Shown: piece by piece, positions 25,994 to 35,906 of the stretch
How positions within the stretch are numbered: the first letter of the stretch is position 1
Layout of the letters: the number at the start of each line of letters is the position of its first letter
Assembly: GCA_041441915.1 (NCBI GenBank)
Contig: JASDRS010000022.1
Coordinates: forward strand, 96,774 to 160,773
Source of the DNA: UBA10365 sp041441915
GTDB lineage: Bacteria; Pseudomonadota; Alphaproteobacteria; Rhodobacterales; Rhodobacteraceae
DNA length: 64,000 nt
Reading direction: 5' to 3'
The notes under the pieces: model-generated
The model's database searches: none
Told to the model about the DNA's origin: nothing
What the model saw: the letters and a program-made list of their open reading frames with translations, nothing else
Translations under genes and position numbers: made by a program

Positions 25994-28894
25994 TTATTTC
26001 CTAATCTTAAGCGCCATCAATGCAGCAAAGGGATTGTCGGGATCTATGGGTTTTTCAACGCGCGGTAAGCGGGCCGTGGAAGATTTCAGGTGCTTATTTG
26101 GTGTGCCTTTGAAACCGTCTTTTTGGAGGTAATTGCTTCGATATTTTGATTGATATCCATGCTTTTCATGCGGCTTATGGGCGGCTATTTCGGCGCTGGA
26201 CGCGCCGTCGGCTTGGGGCTCTGCGTTTGGGGTTACTACCTCTTTGACCTTGCGTTCACGACCTTGATTCGTATTTGCATCACGACGTGGGGCGCGAAAA
26301 TTATCTTGCACACGCGCACGGGGGGCCCAAGTAAAGACGGTAAAAATTTCGGTTTCCACGACTGGGCTTTCAGACGTTTGAGCTTCACCCTCAGCAATAA
26401 ATGATATTTCAACAGGCGTTTCAAGCAAAGGGCTCGCAGCATCTTTTTCCGCTGCCGAATCAACCACAGGTTGTGTCACAACATCTGGACTTGGTGCCAC
26501 TTCAACACTTGTTACTTTGATCTTTGGTCTTTCGCCCAAGGTTGCCTTGTATCCCAAGCCCACCATAAGATCAGTAAATTGCTCATGGGTCATCCCAGTG
26601 ATCGACAGCATATCAGAATTAGCTTCAAAACCGGCGCGACTGTCTTTCACGCGCAGCAAATCGGCCAAACGTTCCAGCATATCAATCCGGATTGCCCGTG
26701 CACCTGCGGGGTGATAACCTGCCAAGCTATAATGTTTCTTGGGCACTTCGATAAGATTTGGTATGGTCACCAATCCCGGAGGGGGACTTTCGGGAAACTC
26801 ATCCAAAGCCGCAAACAAAGACCACAGCACCAAACGCAAGCGTGTAGGGGCAGGCTTTAAAAGCGCGGGTAAAAAGACCGTGAATTGGCCAAAGCGCACA
26901 CCATGTTTGCGCAAAACCGAGCGCGCCTCTTGATCTAGGGCTTTAACCTCTTCGTTCAGGCCATCTCGGGGCAACACTCCCAATGCTTCGACCAAGCGAA
27001 AGGCAAACCCACGGGCCAATCCAGCCATGCTTTCATCGCGTGACATGGCCAAAAGTGGTTCAAACTGAGCGGTCACTTTGCGGTCAATGAAATGTTGAAA
27101 ACGACGGCGCACTTTATCTTGTACCTCCTGACCGGCTTCTTCGTCTACAAAGGTTTCAACCGATGGGCGCATCGCTTCGGCACCGGCCACCAATTTGCCT
27201 ACTGCAGTGGTACCCCACATCAACCCCCCCTGTTCGGTGAAATCCATTTCAGTGTCTGGGGCGTTATATAACTTATCCGCCAACAGATGAAATTGCGGCC
27301 TCAGGGCAAGCACCGCGGCTTGCCGCATAACGCGCGCCTCGCCGGGGCTTGTTGAGGCATCTTGCCTAAAACGAAAACCGTCTAGTTTTCCAACTAACTC
27401 GCCTTCTACAGTCACGTCACCAGTCTCATTTACCTCGGCCACAAGGCTCTCCTTCTGTTTTAACCGCCGCATGAGCACAGATGTGCGCCGGTCAACAAAT
27501 CGTTGAGTCAACTGCATATGCAATGCATCTGACAATCGGTTTTCTACAGCGCGGGTCTCTTCTCGCCAAAACTTTCCGTCGTCAACCCAGTCTTTCCGTT
27601 GTGCTACATAAGTCCAAGTTCGAATATAAGCCAGTCGTTTCGACAAAGTATCAATATCACCATGTGTTTTGTCAATTTGCCGTATCGCTTTGGCAAGCCA
27701 ATCACTAGGCACGCGGCCATTTTGCAGAAAACCAAAAATGCAGGCCAATAGAGCTGTGTGATCAGTCTGAGAAACATTACGGAAATCGGGGATTTGACAC
27801 ACATCCCACAAAAGTCGAACCGCCTGCGGCGTGTTAATTAGGCCTTCAAGTTCGGGCAGGTCTGACAGAATCTTGAGCATAATAAAATCGTCAGAATCAC
27901 GCGTGCGGTTCAGATATTCATTATCAGTTGGCTGCTCAAGAGCCCCAATCAGCCGAGCAACTGATCCAAACTCAAGCTTTTCATTACGCCAATTCAAGCG
28001 TTTGATCGGAGCAAAACGGTGGTTTTCAATGGCATAAATCAGTCCCTCATCTAGAGGGGTAGCGTCACCGGTCACCCCAAAACTGCCCGATGTAGTATGA
28101 CGCCCTGCGCGTCCTGCAATTTGGCCAATTTCATGGGCAAAGAGGGGTCGCATTTGCCGCCCATCAAATTTTTTGGTACCAGAAAATGCTACATGCGAGA
28201 TATCCAGATTAAGTCCCATTCCGATGGCATCAGTCGCGACCAGATAATCAACATCTCCGTTTTGATAAAGTTCAACTTGGGCGTTGCGGGTTCGTGGCGA
28301 CAAAGCACCCATCACAACCGCACAGCCACCCTTCATGCGGCGCATAAGTTCTGCTATGGCGTAGACCTCTTCCACAGAAAATCCTACGATAGCACTGCGC
28401 ACAGGCATGCGGCTAATTTTGCGCGCTCCCGTCCAAGTCAGGGTTGAAAAGCGGTCACGGTGCATGAAATTTGCACCTTTAACCAATGCCGCTATGGGGC
28501 CGCGCATCACGTTTGACCCCATGAAAAGAGTTTCATGTAGTCCCCGGGCATGCAACAAACGGTCAGTGAAAATATGGCCCCGTTCAGGGTCAGCACAAAG
28601 CTGGATTTCATCCACCGCTACAAAATCGGCACCAATTTCCAGTGGCATCGATTCGACCGTGCAGACCCAATATTGGGAGCGTTCTGGGACGATACGCTCT
28701 TCACCCGTAACCAGAGCCACCACCGAAGGGCCGCGCATAGCCACAACCTTGTCATAAACCTCGCGCGCTAAAAGCCGCAAAGGCAAACCAATCACGCCCG
28801 TCCGATGAGCGAGCATGCGCTGAATAGCGTAATGGGTTTTACCCGTGTTCGTAGGCCCTAGGACCGCCGTGATTTGTCCTAATGCCAGCATCAT
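25994..28894 (-). CDS. Suv3-like DEAD/DExH-box RNA helicase
   Basis: The 966-residue protein is a superfamily 2 helicase of the Suv3 type. Walker A is GPTNTGKT near residue 12, the DExH-like box is VAVDEIQL, a conserved TDAIGMGLN marks the second RecA domain and IGQIAGRAGRHT is motif VI. A long C-terminal extension becomes low-complexity and basic, ending DNPFAALMALKIRK. The open frame runs to 29050, but the ATG at 28894 just after the TPR gene stop puts Walker A at the usual place. It likely unwinds structured RNA in turnover. The next gene upstream is a broken TPR gene. Confidence 0.85.
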   Translation of the reverse strand: MMLALGQITAVLGPTNTGKTHYAIQRMLAHRTGVIGLPLRLLAREVYDKVVAMRGPSVVALVTGEERIVPERSQYWVCTVESMPLEIGADFVAVDEIQLCADPERGHIFTDRLLHARGLHETLFMGSNVMRGPIAALVKGANFMHRDRFSTLTWTGARKISRMPVRSAIVGFSVEEVYAIAELMRRMKGGCAVVMGALSPRTRNAQVELYQNGDVDYLVATDAIGMGLNLDISHVAFSGTKKFDGRQMRPLFAHEIGQIAGRAGRHTTSGSFGVTGDATPLDEGLIYAIENHRFAPIKRLNWRNEKLEFGSVARLIGALEQPTDNEYLNRTRDSDDFIMLKILSDLPELEGLINTPQAVRLLWDVCQIPDFRNVSQTDHTALLACIFGFLQNGRVPSDWLAKAIRQIDKTHGDIDTLSKRLAYIRTWTYVAQRKDWVDDGKFWREETRAVENRLSDALHMQLTQRFVDRRTSVLMRRLKQKESLVAEVNETGDVTVEGELVGKLDGFRFRQDASTSPGEARVMRQAAVLALRPQFHLLADKLYNAPDTEMDFTEQGGLMWGTTAVGKLVAGAEAMRPSVETFVDEEAGQEVQDKVRRRFQHFIDRKVTAQFEPLLAMSRDESMAGLARGFAFRLVEALGVLPRDGLNEEVKALDQEARSVLRKHGVRFGQFTVFLPALLKPAPTRLRLVLWSLFAALDEFPESPPPGLVTIPNLIEVPKKHYSLAGYHPAGARAIRIDMLERLADLLRVKDSRAGFEANSDMLSITGMTHEQFTDLMVGLGYKATLGERPKIKVTSVEVAPSPDVVTQPVVDSAAEKDAASPLLETPVEISFIAEGEAQTSESPVVETEIFTVFTWAPRARVQDNFRAPRRDANTNQGRERKVKEVVTPNAEPQADGASSAEIAAHKPHEKHGYQSKYRSNYLQKDGFKGTPNKHLKSSTARLPRVEKPIDPDNPFAALMALKIRK

Positions 28895-28898
28895 GCGC

Positions 28899-29477
28899 TT
28901 ATGATTCCTGTCCAGATAGAGCTTTTTCAAGCCACTCGATCGCGCTTTTGCTTTGCGCCATATGGGGGTTGACCGCAAGTGCCGCCCGGCAGACGTTAAG
29001 CGCAGCTTTGGGGTGTTTAAGATGTTTAAGGTTTTCAAGGATAAGCGCAAAGCCGGCTAAAGCACCATAATGGCAAGGATCGCAGACAAGAACCTTTTGA
29101 ATATAGGACATAGCCTGGTCGTAATTTTTGGCCAGAAAATAGGCAGTGATTAGAGCATTATAGGCTTCGGTAAAATAGGGGGCATGGTCGATCAAGGCGG
29201 AAAAATGCGCCTCGGTTAAATCATAAAAACCTATGCTCATGGCCCCTAATCGGCATTTTAGCAAAAGATTCATCACTACCTACCCCGAGACCATATGCTC
29301 AAGTTCGACTTCCCGCGCAATCATCAGCCGCTCTTTGGGGCTCGACGCGGTCGGCTTATCGTAAAGCGACAGAAGCTTTGGCGAAGCTTCCGAAATAAAA
29401 AAACTGGGCGCTAAAGCGCCTAAAAGACCTGGGAACAGGCCAAGGATCAGATTGAAAGATTTAGGTAAGAGCTTCAT
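28899..29477 (-). pseudogene. TPR protein gene split by an in-frame TAG
   Basis: Two pieces lie in the same frame. The upstream one (29477 leftward) has a signal-peptide-like start MKLLPKSFNLILGLFPG and ends at a TAG at 29282-29280. After that codon the frame continues to 28899 with TPR repeats (ALIDHAPYFTEAYNALITAY, YIQKVLVCDPCHYGALAGFA, ALAVNPHM). Related proteins beside this helicase in Rhodobacterales are single exported TPR proteins of about 190 residues, which fits the two parts joined. A GTG/ATG pair at 29276-29271 could restart translation, but would lose the signal peptide. Confidence 0.55.
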
Positions 29478-29536
29478 AAGGGTCAATGTGTGATGGATAT
29501 AGGTATCGCCTATACCCCAAAAGCAAGGCTAAGAAA

Positions 29537-29824
29537 ATGAACAAAATTTTAGACCATGCAGTGGCACGATTGTCACAAAAAATTTCCCACTTTGATAGTG
29601 TGGTTAAATTCAGCATAATAGATGAGGGTGTAATCTTACTTGATAAAACCGGCATTAGCACCGAAGAGGGACCCAGTGAGGTTACCCTAACCGCCACGGC
29701 CGACACTTTCGAAAAAATTTTATCAGGTGAATTAAGCGCGATGACAGCCTATATGAGCGAAAAACTGCAGGTATCAGGTGAAATGAGCGTGGTTATGCGC
29801 CTTGCCCGTGAGTTAAGAGCATGA
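29537..29824 (+). CDS. SCP2 sterol-binding-domain protein
   Basis: The 95-residue protein is a minimal SCP2-like domain: VVKFSIIDEGVILLDK, then VTLTATADTFEKILSGELSA and the closing KLQVSGEMSVVMRLARE match the family. Such proteins carry lipids or serve as accessory domains for lipid enzymes in the cytoplasm. The ATG at 29537 is chosen because the upstream in-frame part is not protein-like. Its end overlaps the start of the hydrolase gene by four bases, so the two are co-translated and may share a lipid substrate. Confidence 0.88.
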   Translation: MNKILDHAVARLSQKISHFDSVVKFSIIDEGVILLDKTGISTEEGPSEVTLTATADTFEKILSGELSAMTAYMSEKLQVSGEMSVVMRLARELRA

Positions 29825-30777
29825 AATCAAAAACGCCTTACCGCAATGCTCCTTTTTTTCAAGATGTAGCCGAAGGCCCGCAAGGGGCGAAAGCTGCCTA
29901 CGTATACGCAAAAGATGGGTTGCGATTGCGTGTTGTGTATTGGCCCGCAGCATCTGAGGTTGAACGCCCTGCTACCATTTGCCTATTTCCAGGCCGCAGC
30001 GAAGCGGTCGAAAAATACGGCCGCATGGCGTGCGTTCTGGCCAATGCTGGCTTTAACGTTCTAGCTATTGATTGGCGCGGGCAAGGCTTGTCAGACAGGC
30101 TAAGTATCGACCCAAGTGCCGGCCATGTGCGCCATTTTGATGATTACCAATTGGATGTTGCGGCCCTTTTGGAATTTGCCCAACATTTAAGCGTGCCTAC
30201 ACCCATCTATCTTTTGGCCCATTCGATGGGCGGCTGCATTGCTCTACGCCATTTGATGGACAATGACAGCATCTTTAAAGCGGCGGCCTTTTCTGCGCCA
30301 ATGTGGGGGCTTAAATTATCGCCACAAATGATAATTTGTGCCCATCTCATATGGTTTTTTACAAAGCTACTAGGCCTATCTGATCGTGCAATAGCACGCT
30401 CTGAACGGCAACCCTATTTGATTAGCAAAAGCTTTGCGAAAAATGATCTAACCACCGACCCTGGCATGTGGGCCTATATGAAAAAGCAAATCACCAACCA
30501 CCCAGAACTTGCTGTTTGTGGACCAAGCTATCAATGGGTGAGGGCGGCTATGGTCGAATGCAAAGCATTAAGTGCGCGCCCAAGTCCAAAAATACCAAGC
30601 TACTGCGCGCTAGGAACGGAGGAAGATATCATCGCGCCAAACGCCATTGAACTCCGCATGGAAAATTGGGAGACAGGGCAGTTGAGGCATTTTGGCGGGG
30701 CCCGCCACGAGGTGATGATGGAGGCCCCCGCCACTCAAAAATCCTTTCAAGACGCAGTGATCGCGTTTTTTAAGTAG
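29821..30777 (+). CDS. Alpha/beta hydrolase, lysophospholipase (PldB-like)
   Basis: The 318-residue serine hydrolase has the nucleophile elbow LAHSMGGC, an acid in ALGTEEDIIAP and a C-terminal histidine in GGARHEVMMEA. The sequence ICLFPGRSEAVEKYGRMA and IDWRGQGLSDR near the N-terminus is the monoglyceride-lipase/PldB oxyanion region. There is no signal peptide, so it acts inside the cell on lipid esters. Coupling (ATGA) with the SCP2-domain gene supports a lipid role. Confidence 0.88.
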   Translation: MKSKTPYRNAPFFQDVAEGPQGAKAAYVYAKDGLRLRVVYWPAASEVERPATICLFPGRSEAVEKYGRMACVLANAGFNVLAIDWRGQGLSDRLSIDPSAGHVRHFDDYQLDVAALLEFAQHLSVPTPIYLLAHSMGGCIALRHLMDNDSIFKAAAFSAPMWGLKLSPQMIICAHLIWFFTKLLGLSDRAIARSERQPYLISKSFAKNDLTTDPGMWAYMKKQITNHPELAVCGPSYQWVRAAMVECKALSARPSPKIPSYCALGTEEDIIAPNAIELRMENWETGQLRHFGGARHEVMMEAPATQKSFQDAVIAFFK

Positions 30778-30830
30778 CTTTACGCCTCAATGATCCAAGC
30801 TTTCTTGCAAATCAGACTTAAGCACCCTAG

Positions 30831-32699
30831 ATGAAGACAATAGATTTAGGAGTAACAATTTTGCGCCAGATATTGCCTTTGCCCACCCGTATTTTTGACG
30901 ATTCTACCTCAGGCTCTACCGGTGGCTTTGGCAAACTTCCCGAATGGGACTTGAGCGACCTTTACCCAGCCACAGATGCGCCTGAGTTTGCACGTGATAT
31001 TTCGTGGCTTAAAAAGGCCTGCGCAGATTTTGCATCGACGTATGATGGAAAATTAGCCAGCCTATCGGCGGTAAATCTTTTGACCTGCATTCACGAATAT
31101 GAAGCGATTGATATCACCGCCGGGCGGATCATGTCTTATGCCAGTTTGCGCTATTATCAAAATACAATAGATTCTGAGCGCGCCAAATTTATGGCCGACG
31201 TGCAAGATAAAATCACAAAATTCACAACTGGGTTGGTTTTTTTTACACTTGAATTCAATAGGTTGGAAGATAATCATCTTAAATCATTAAAAGATGACCT
31301 GCCAACCTTAGCACGTTATGGAGCAGTATTTGATCGAATGCGCGCGATGCGCCCTTACCAACTATCAGACGAGCTTGAAACCTTTCTTCACGACCAATCT
31401 ACCGTGGGTTCCGCCGCTTGGAACCGCTTGTATGACGAAACAATTGCAGGGCTTACCTTTGACGTTGCGGGCGAAGAAGAGCCGCTTAATCTTGAAGCCA
31501 CTCTCAATCTGTTGACCGACAAAGAGCGCGGTAAACGTGAAGCAGCCGCAAGGGCTTTGGCAGCAGTGTTTGACAAGCATATCAAACTCTTTTCGCGAGT
31601 ACATAACACGCTAGCCAAGGAAAAAGAGATCGAAGATCGTTGGCGTAAAATGCCAAGTCCCCAAATGGGGCGGCATTTGTCGAATAATGTTGAACCTGAA
31701 GTGGTTGAAGCCCTGCGCAACGCGGTAGTGGCCGCCTATCCTAAACTTTCGCACCGCTATTATAAGCTTAAGGCCAAATGGATGGGGCTTGAGCGTTTGC
31801 AAGTTTGGGATCGCAACGCGCCCTTGCCCATGGATCCGAGCGATCTTGTCTCATGGGATCAAGCGCGCGATACGGTGATGCAGGCCTACGGTGCTTTCTC
31901 GCCAAAAATGGCAGAACTGGCAGAACCTTTCTTTACCAAGGGATGGATTGATGCCAGCGTAAAGGCAGGCAAAGCGCCAGGGGCATTTGCCCATCCGACT
32001 GTTAGCACAGTGCATCCCTATGTGATGCTCAATTACTTGGGTAAACCTCGTGATGTAATGATTTTGGCGCATGAATTGGGCCATGGTGTGCACCAGGTGT
32101 TAGCCGCGGCTCAAGGTGAGCTTTTATCGGCCCCACCACTAACTTTGGCAGAAACCGCGTCTGTTTTTGGTGAGATGCTTACCTTTCGCCGTTTACTTGA
32201 TCAGGCTAAGACCAAAGCTGAACGTAAAACGCTCTTGGCAGGAAAAGTCGAAGATATGATCAACACGGTCGTACGCCAAATCGCTTTTTATGATTTTGAA
32301 TGTAAGCTGCATGCCGCGCGCCACGAGGGCGAGCTAACGCCTGAAGATATCAATGTGCTGTGGATGTCAGTTCAGGCGCAAAGCCTGGGCGGTGTATTCG
32401 ACTTTATGGACGGATATGAGACTTTTTGGGCCTATATTCCACATTTCGTACATTCGCCCTTTTATGTTTATGCATATGCCTTTGGCGATGGCTTGGTAAA
32501 TGCACTTTATGCGGCCTATTCCGACGGACTGCCTGATTTTGAAGAAAAGTATTTAGCCATGCTTGAAGCGGGTGGATCCATGCATCATAAAGAGCTTTTG
32601 GCTCCCTTTGGACTTGATGCGTCAGACCCCAAGTTCTGGGACAAGGGCCTGGATATGATCGCAGGCTTTATTGACGAGCTAGAAGCTATGGAAGATTAA
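30831..32699 (+). CDS. pepF: Oligoendopeptidase F (M3 family)
   Basis: The protein of up to 622 residues is a zinc metallopeptidase of family M3 that cuts short peptides in the cytoplasm. The zinc motif LAHELGHGVHQ is near residue 411, and the third ligand glutamate follows in LAETASVFGE. The N-terminal M3 helical part and the closing FGLDASDPKFWDKGL fit PepF. The start is uncertain: ATG at 30831 has no strong ribosome site, and a later start is possible. A perfect hairpin follows one base after the stop. Confidence 0.9.
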   Translation: MKTIDLGVTILRQILPLPTRIFDDSTSGSTGGFGKLPEWDLSDLYPATDAPEFARDISWLKKACADFASTYDGKLASLSAVNLLTCIHEYEAIDITAGRIMSYASLRYYQNTIDSERAKFMADVQDKITKFTTGLVFFTLEFNRLEDNHLKSLKDDLPTLARYGAVFDRMRAMRPYQLSDELETFLHDQSTVGSAAWNRLYDETIAGLTFDVAGEEEPLNLEATLNLLTDKERGKREAAARALAAVFDKHIKLFSRVHNTLAKEKEIEDRWRKMPSPQMGRHLSNNVEPEVVEALRNAVVAAYPKLSHRYYKLKAKWMGLERLQVWDRNAPLPMDPSDLVSWDQARDTVMQAYGAFSPKMAELAEPFFTKGWIDASVKAGKAPGAFAHPTVSTVHPYVMLNYLGKPRDVMILAHELGHGVHQVLAAAQGELLSAPPLTLAETASVFGEMLTFRRLLDQAKTKAERKTLLAGKVEDMINTVVRQIAFYDFECKLHAARHEGELTPEDINVLWMSVQAQSLGGVFDFMDGYETFWAYIPHFVHSPFYVYAYAFGDGLVNALYAAYSDGLPDFEEKYLAMLEAGGSMHHKELLAPFGLDASDPKFWDKGLDMIAGFIDELEAMED

Positions 32700-32720
32700 A
32701 AGGGGGCCTTTGGCCCCCTT
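32700..32720. terminator. Bidirectional terminator between pepF and the oxidoreductase
   Basis: A perfect nine-base stem (AAGGGGGCC with GGCCCCCTT) with a three-base loop lies one base after the pepF stop and nine bases before the end of the convergent oxidoreductase gene. Flanking A and T runs let it stop transcription from both sides. Confidence 0.85.
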
Positions 32721-32728
32721 AACTGAGT

Positions 32729-33715
32729 TTAAATTTCAGTGGTGACCGCTAAAACCTTATCAATCATCGATTGGGTGCCACGCGAAAATTCTAGGGAGCA
32801 TGCATAGGGCGCTCCTGTCTGGGCCGAATGGCCAAAAGCTTCAACTTGCGTGACATAGTGGTTGGTAGCTGGCCAGCGTTCGACCTGCATTTTTTGGTCC
32901 GATTGGTGCCATTCAAGCCGGGCGATGTCATAAATATTAGGGTTAAAAGGTGCGGTCAGGCGCAACAGGCCCTTGTCGCCTTGAAACACCACCTCTTGGC
33001 GGAAAAAGAGTCGCATCGAGGTCATGGCCGCATAGGTAAATCTTCCCAAGGGCCCCTTCATGGTGCCGATGACTTTTGCAAAAGTATCGACACCATTTTC
33101 CAGTTTCACCTGGACGGTAAGGTCTAGCGGTTCAGCCCCCGTGACAAAGCGGACGGAACTATAAGTATAGACCCCAATGTCACGAATACCGCCGCCGCCA
33201 GTTTCTGGGCGGTTGCGAATATTACTCATGTCGGAACGGTTGTCATAGGAAAAATTCGCGTCCACATGTTCAACTGTGCCGATTGCCCCCGACTGTACCA
33301 ATTCGCGCGCACGCTGCCATTGGGGGTGGTGCACGATCATATAGGCTTCGGCCACCAATTTACCCGATGCGTCACGCGCAGCGATCAGTTGATCAATCTC
33401 ATCCGCTTGCATGGCAATTGGCTTTTCGGTCAACACATGTTTTCCCGCCGCTACGGCCTTGAGCGTCCATTCCACATGCATATGATTGGGCAGTGGAACA
33501 TAGACAGCATCAATAGAAGGATCAGCCAAAAGCACCTCATAGCTTTGGTATAGAGTCATTCCTGGAGCAAGAGCCACAAATTCTGCGCCCCGTTCTGCGC
33601 TTGACGTGGCCAAGGCCGCTAGGCGTGCACCGCGCGCAGCATTGATCGCGGGGGCCATATGTTCCAGCGCGAATGCTGACGCCCCTAAAATGCCCCAATT
33701 CATAGTTTTTTTCAT
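32729..33715 (-). CDS. Gfo/Idh/MocA-family NAD(P)-dependent oxidoreductase
   Basis: The 328-residue protein has the N-terminal Rossmann fold (MNWGILGASAFALEHMAP) and the family site VLTEKPIAMQADEID, with the catalytic-region stretch GGGGIRDIGVYTYSSVRF. These enzymes oxidise or reduce sugars, inositols or related polyols. The start MKKTMNWG at 33715 is preferred over the second methionine because of family length, though both fit. The gene is alone, convergent to pepF and downstream of the rpoH terminator. Substrate unknown. Confidence 0.9.
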   Translation of the reverse strand: MKKTMNWGILGASAFALEHMAPAINAARGARLAALATSSAERGAEFVALAPGMTLYQSYEVLLADPSIDAVYVPLPNHMHVEWTLKAVAAGKHVLTEKPIAMQADEIDQLIAARDASGKLVAEAYMIVHHPQWQRARELVQSGAIGTVEHVDANFSYDNRSDMSNIRNRPETGGGGIRDIGVYTYSSVRFVTGAEPLDLTVQVKLENGVDTFAKVIGTMKGPLGRFTYAAMTSMRLFFRQEVVFQGDKGLLRLTAPFNPNIYDIARLEWHQSDQKMQVERWPATNHYVTQVEAFGHSAQTGAPYACSLEFSRGTQSMIDKVLAVTTEI

Positions 33716-33775
33716 TTCATGTGCTTTCCAAATGATTTTTTTCTACCTTAAACTGAAGCTTGGAAAATGAGAATT

Positions 33776-33803
33776 AAAAAAGCCCCGCCAAGAGGAGGGG
33801 CTT
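33776..33803 (-). terminator. Rho-independent terminator after rpoH
   Basis: On the minus strand AAGCCCC and GGGGCTT form a seven-base stem around a 10-base loop, followed by a T run. It lies 25 bases past the rpoH stop. Confidence 0.85.
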
Positions 33804-33828
33804 AGGAAGTTTAATAACCGCAAATCCC

Positions 33829-34725
33829 CTATTCTGGGACCATTATCCCCTTGTCGCGCGCCAGTTCGCGCATACGCACTTGCAGCTTTTCAAAGGCACG
33901 AACTTCGATTTGGCGCACCCTTTCGCGTGACACGCCGTAAGTTTCAGACAAGGCTTCCAGCGTTTCAGGCGCTTCAGTCAGGCGACGTTTGGCAAGAATT
34001 TCGCGTTCTCGGTCATTCAAAACATCCATCGCCTTTGTCAAAAGTACGTGGCGGGTTTCAAACTCGTTGCGCTCAGCATAATCTTGGGCTTGATCTGAAT
34101 CGTCATCCTCGAGCCAGTCTTGCCATTGGGTAGTTCCGTCACCGTCCGACCCCACCATCACATTAAGCGACGCATCCCCCCCCGACATACGGCGATTCAT
34201 ATCAATCACTTCAGTTTCCGTAACTGACAGGTCTTGTGAAATTCGAGCCACAATTTCGGGGCGCAGATCTCCTTCTTCTAAGGCTCCCAGTTTGGATTTC
34301 AACTTACGCAGATTAAAAAATAATTTCTTTTGCGCCGAGGTAGTGCCCATTTTTACCAAAGACCACGAGCGCAATATATATTCTTGGATCGAGGCCCTGA
34401 TCCACCACATTGCATATGTGGCCAAGCGGAAACCCTTTTCAGGGTCAAACCGTTTAACGGCCTGCATTAGGCCCACATTGGCTTCTGATACCACCTCGGC
34501 CTGCGGCAGGCCATAACCACGGTAACCCATCGCGATTTTGGCCGCCAAGCGAAGATGACTGGTCACCATCTTATGAGCGGCGGCCGTATCTTGGTGGTCG
34601 ACCCAGCGTTTGGCCAACATATATTCTTCTTCCGGCTCAAGCATTGGAAATTTACGAATTTCTTGCAAATAGCGGCTCATGCCCTGATCTGGGCTGGGGG
34701 CCGGCAAATTTGAATAATTACTCAT
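33829..34725 (-). CDS. rpoH: Heat-shock sigma factor RpoH (sigma-32)
   Basis: The 298-residue sigma factor has region 2 (GLMQAVKRFDPEKGFRLATYAMWWIRASIQEYIL), the RpoH box QKKLFFNLR that marks sigma-32 and not RpoD, and a C-terminal region 4 helix-turn-helix (LEALSETYGVSRERVRQIE). It directs polymerase to heat-shock promoters such as those of chaperones and proteases; a Do-type protease and HflKC lie a few kilobases away. It follows rluD in the order common to Rhodobacterales and ends in its own terminator. Confidence 0.97.
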   Translation of the reverse strand: MSNYSNLPAPSPDQGMSRYLQEIRKFPMLEPEEEYMLAKRWVDHQDTAAAHKMVTSHLRLAAKIAMGYRGYGLPQAEVVSEANVGLMQAVKRFDPEKGFRLATYAMWWIRASIQEYILRSWSLVKMGTTSAQKKLFFNLRKLKSKLGALEEGDLRPEIVARISQDLSVTETEVIDMNRRMSGGDASLNVMVGSDGDGTTQWQDWLEDDDSDQAQDYAERNEFETRHVLLTKAMDVLNDREREILAKRRLTEAPETLEALSETYGVSRERVRQIEVRAFEKLQVRMRELARDKGIMVPE

Positions 34726-34841
34726 CTTTCCCTCGTGTTTTTGCCACTTTACATCGGCATATCCAATTAAATGGGCAGAGCCACGCCCAATGTCCAGGTC
34801 AGAGGCAATAAAATTACAGAAATGTTAACGAAAATTTAATG

Positions 34842-35906
34842 CTAATGAGCCTTCGGAGGTTTTGAGGAGCGCAATTTTTCAATCAAGGAAGCCATATCTG
34901 CTGGTAAATCTGATTCAAAATGCATGGGCTTTTTGGTCATTGGGTGCAAAAAACCCAAGCTTGCTGCATGAAGCGCTTGACGGGGGAAATGGTTGGCCGT
35001 ATCGGCCACAGCGTCACCCACCGATTTTGCTGCAACGACCCTGCGTCCGCCATAGGTCTCATCGCCCAAAAGCGCATGACCCACATATGACATGTGCGCA
35101 CGGATTTGGTGCGTGCGCCCTGTTTCAAGCCAACATTCCACTAACGCGGCGACTTCAGGCGTACCAAATGCCTCTAGCACCCGCACTCTTGTGACCGCAT
35201 GGCGGCCGTGATCAAAAAGTACCGCTTGGCGTTGGCGATCAGTTTTATGGCGCGCCAAATGGGTGGCTATTTTCACGATCCCACCAGTTTCGAAATCAAC
35301 ACCGCGAATACCGCGCAATCGCGGATCAGCGGCATTGGGTGCGCCATGTGCCACGGCCAAATAATGGCGATTTACTGAATGGTCTGCAAATTGCGCAGCA
35401 AGGGCGTGATGCGCCTTATCGACTTTAGCAACGACCAAAAGCCCAGAGGTATCTTTGTCAATCCGATGCACGATTCCCGGCCTTTTAACCCCACCCACAC
35501 CCGACAAGCTGTCGGCGCAATGGTAAAGCAGAGCATTGACCAAAGTACCAGTCCATGAGCCAGGCGCTGGATGCACTACCATGCCCATGGGCTTATCTAT
35601 CACGATTAGGTCATCATCCTCATAGACAACAGTGATTGAGATATTTTCGGGCATAGTGTCAAGTTCGACCGCTAGGCCCAATTCAATCTCATATTTCTGC
35701 CCCATCACCACTTTAGTTTTAGGGTCAGTCACATGCACACCATCAAGCTTAACCGATCCTTGGGAAATTAATTTCATCAAACGAGAGCGCGACAATGACG
35801 CTTTTTCTGGCACCTCCCGCACAAGAGCCTTATCAAGACGAACAGGGGGGTCTTCGCCAATGGTTACGGTGATGATCTCTGCACCTTTTACAAGAGGCTC
35901 TGCCAT
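34842..35906 (-). CDS. rluD: RluA/RluD-family 23S rRNA pseudouridine synthase
   Basis: The 354-residue protein has an N-terminal S4 RNA-binding domain (VRLDKALVREVP, SRSRLMKLISQGSVKLDG) and the synthase domain with the catalytic aspartate in GIVHRIDKDTSGLLVVAK. The later VECWLETGRTHQIRAHM is the RluA-group signature. It converts uridines in helix 69 of 23S rRNA if it is RluD proper. Its start overlaps the opposite-strand DUF6476 start by two bases, so the two promoters must lie inside each other's genes. Confidence 0.9.
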   Translation of the reverse strand: MAEPLVKGAEIITVTIGEDPPVRLDKALVREVPEKASLSRSRLMKLISQGSVKLDGVHVTDPKTKVVMGQKYEIELGLAVELDTMPENISITVVYEDDDLIVIDKPMGMVVHPAPGSWTGTLVNALLYHCADSLSGVGGVKRPGIVHRIDKDTSGLLVVAKVDKAHHALAAQFADHSVNRHYLAVAHGAPNAADPRLRGIRGVDFETGGIVKIATHLARHKTDRQRQAVLFDHGRHAVTRVRVLEAFGTPEVAALVECWLETGRTHQIRAHMSYVGHALLGDETYGGRRVVAAKSVGDAVADTANHFPRQALHAASLGFLHPMTKKPMHFESDLPADMASLIEKLRSSKPPKAH

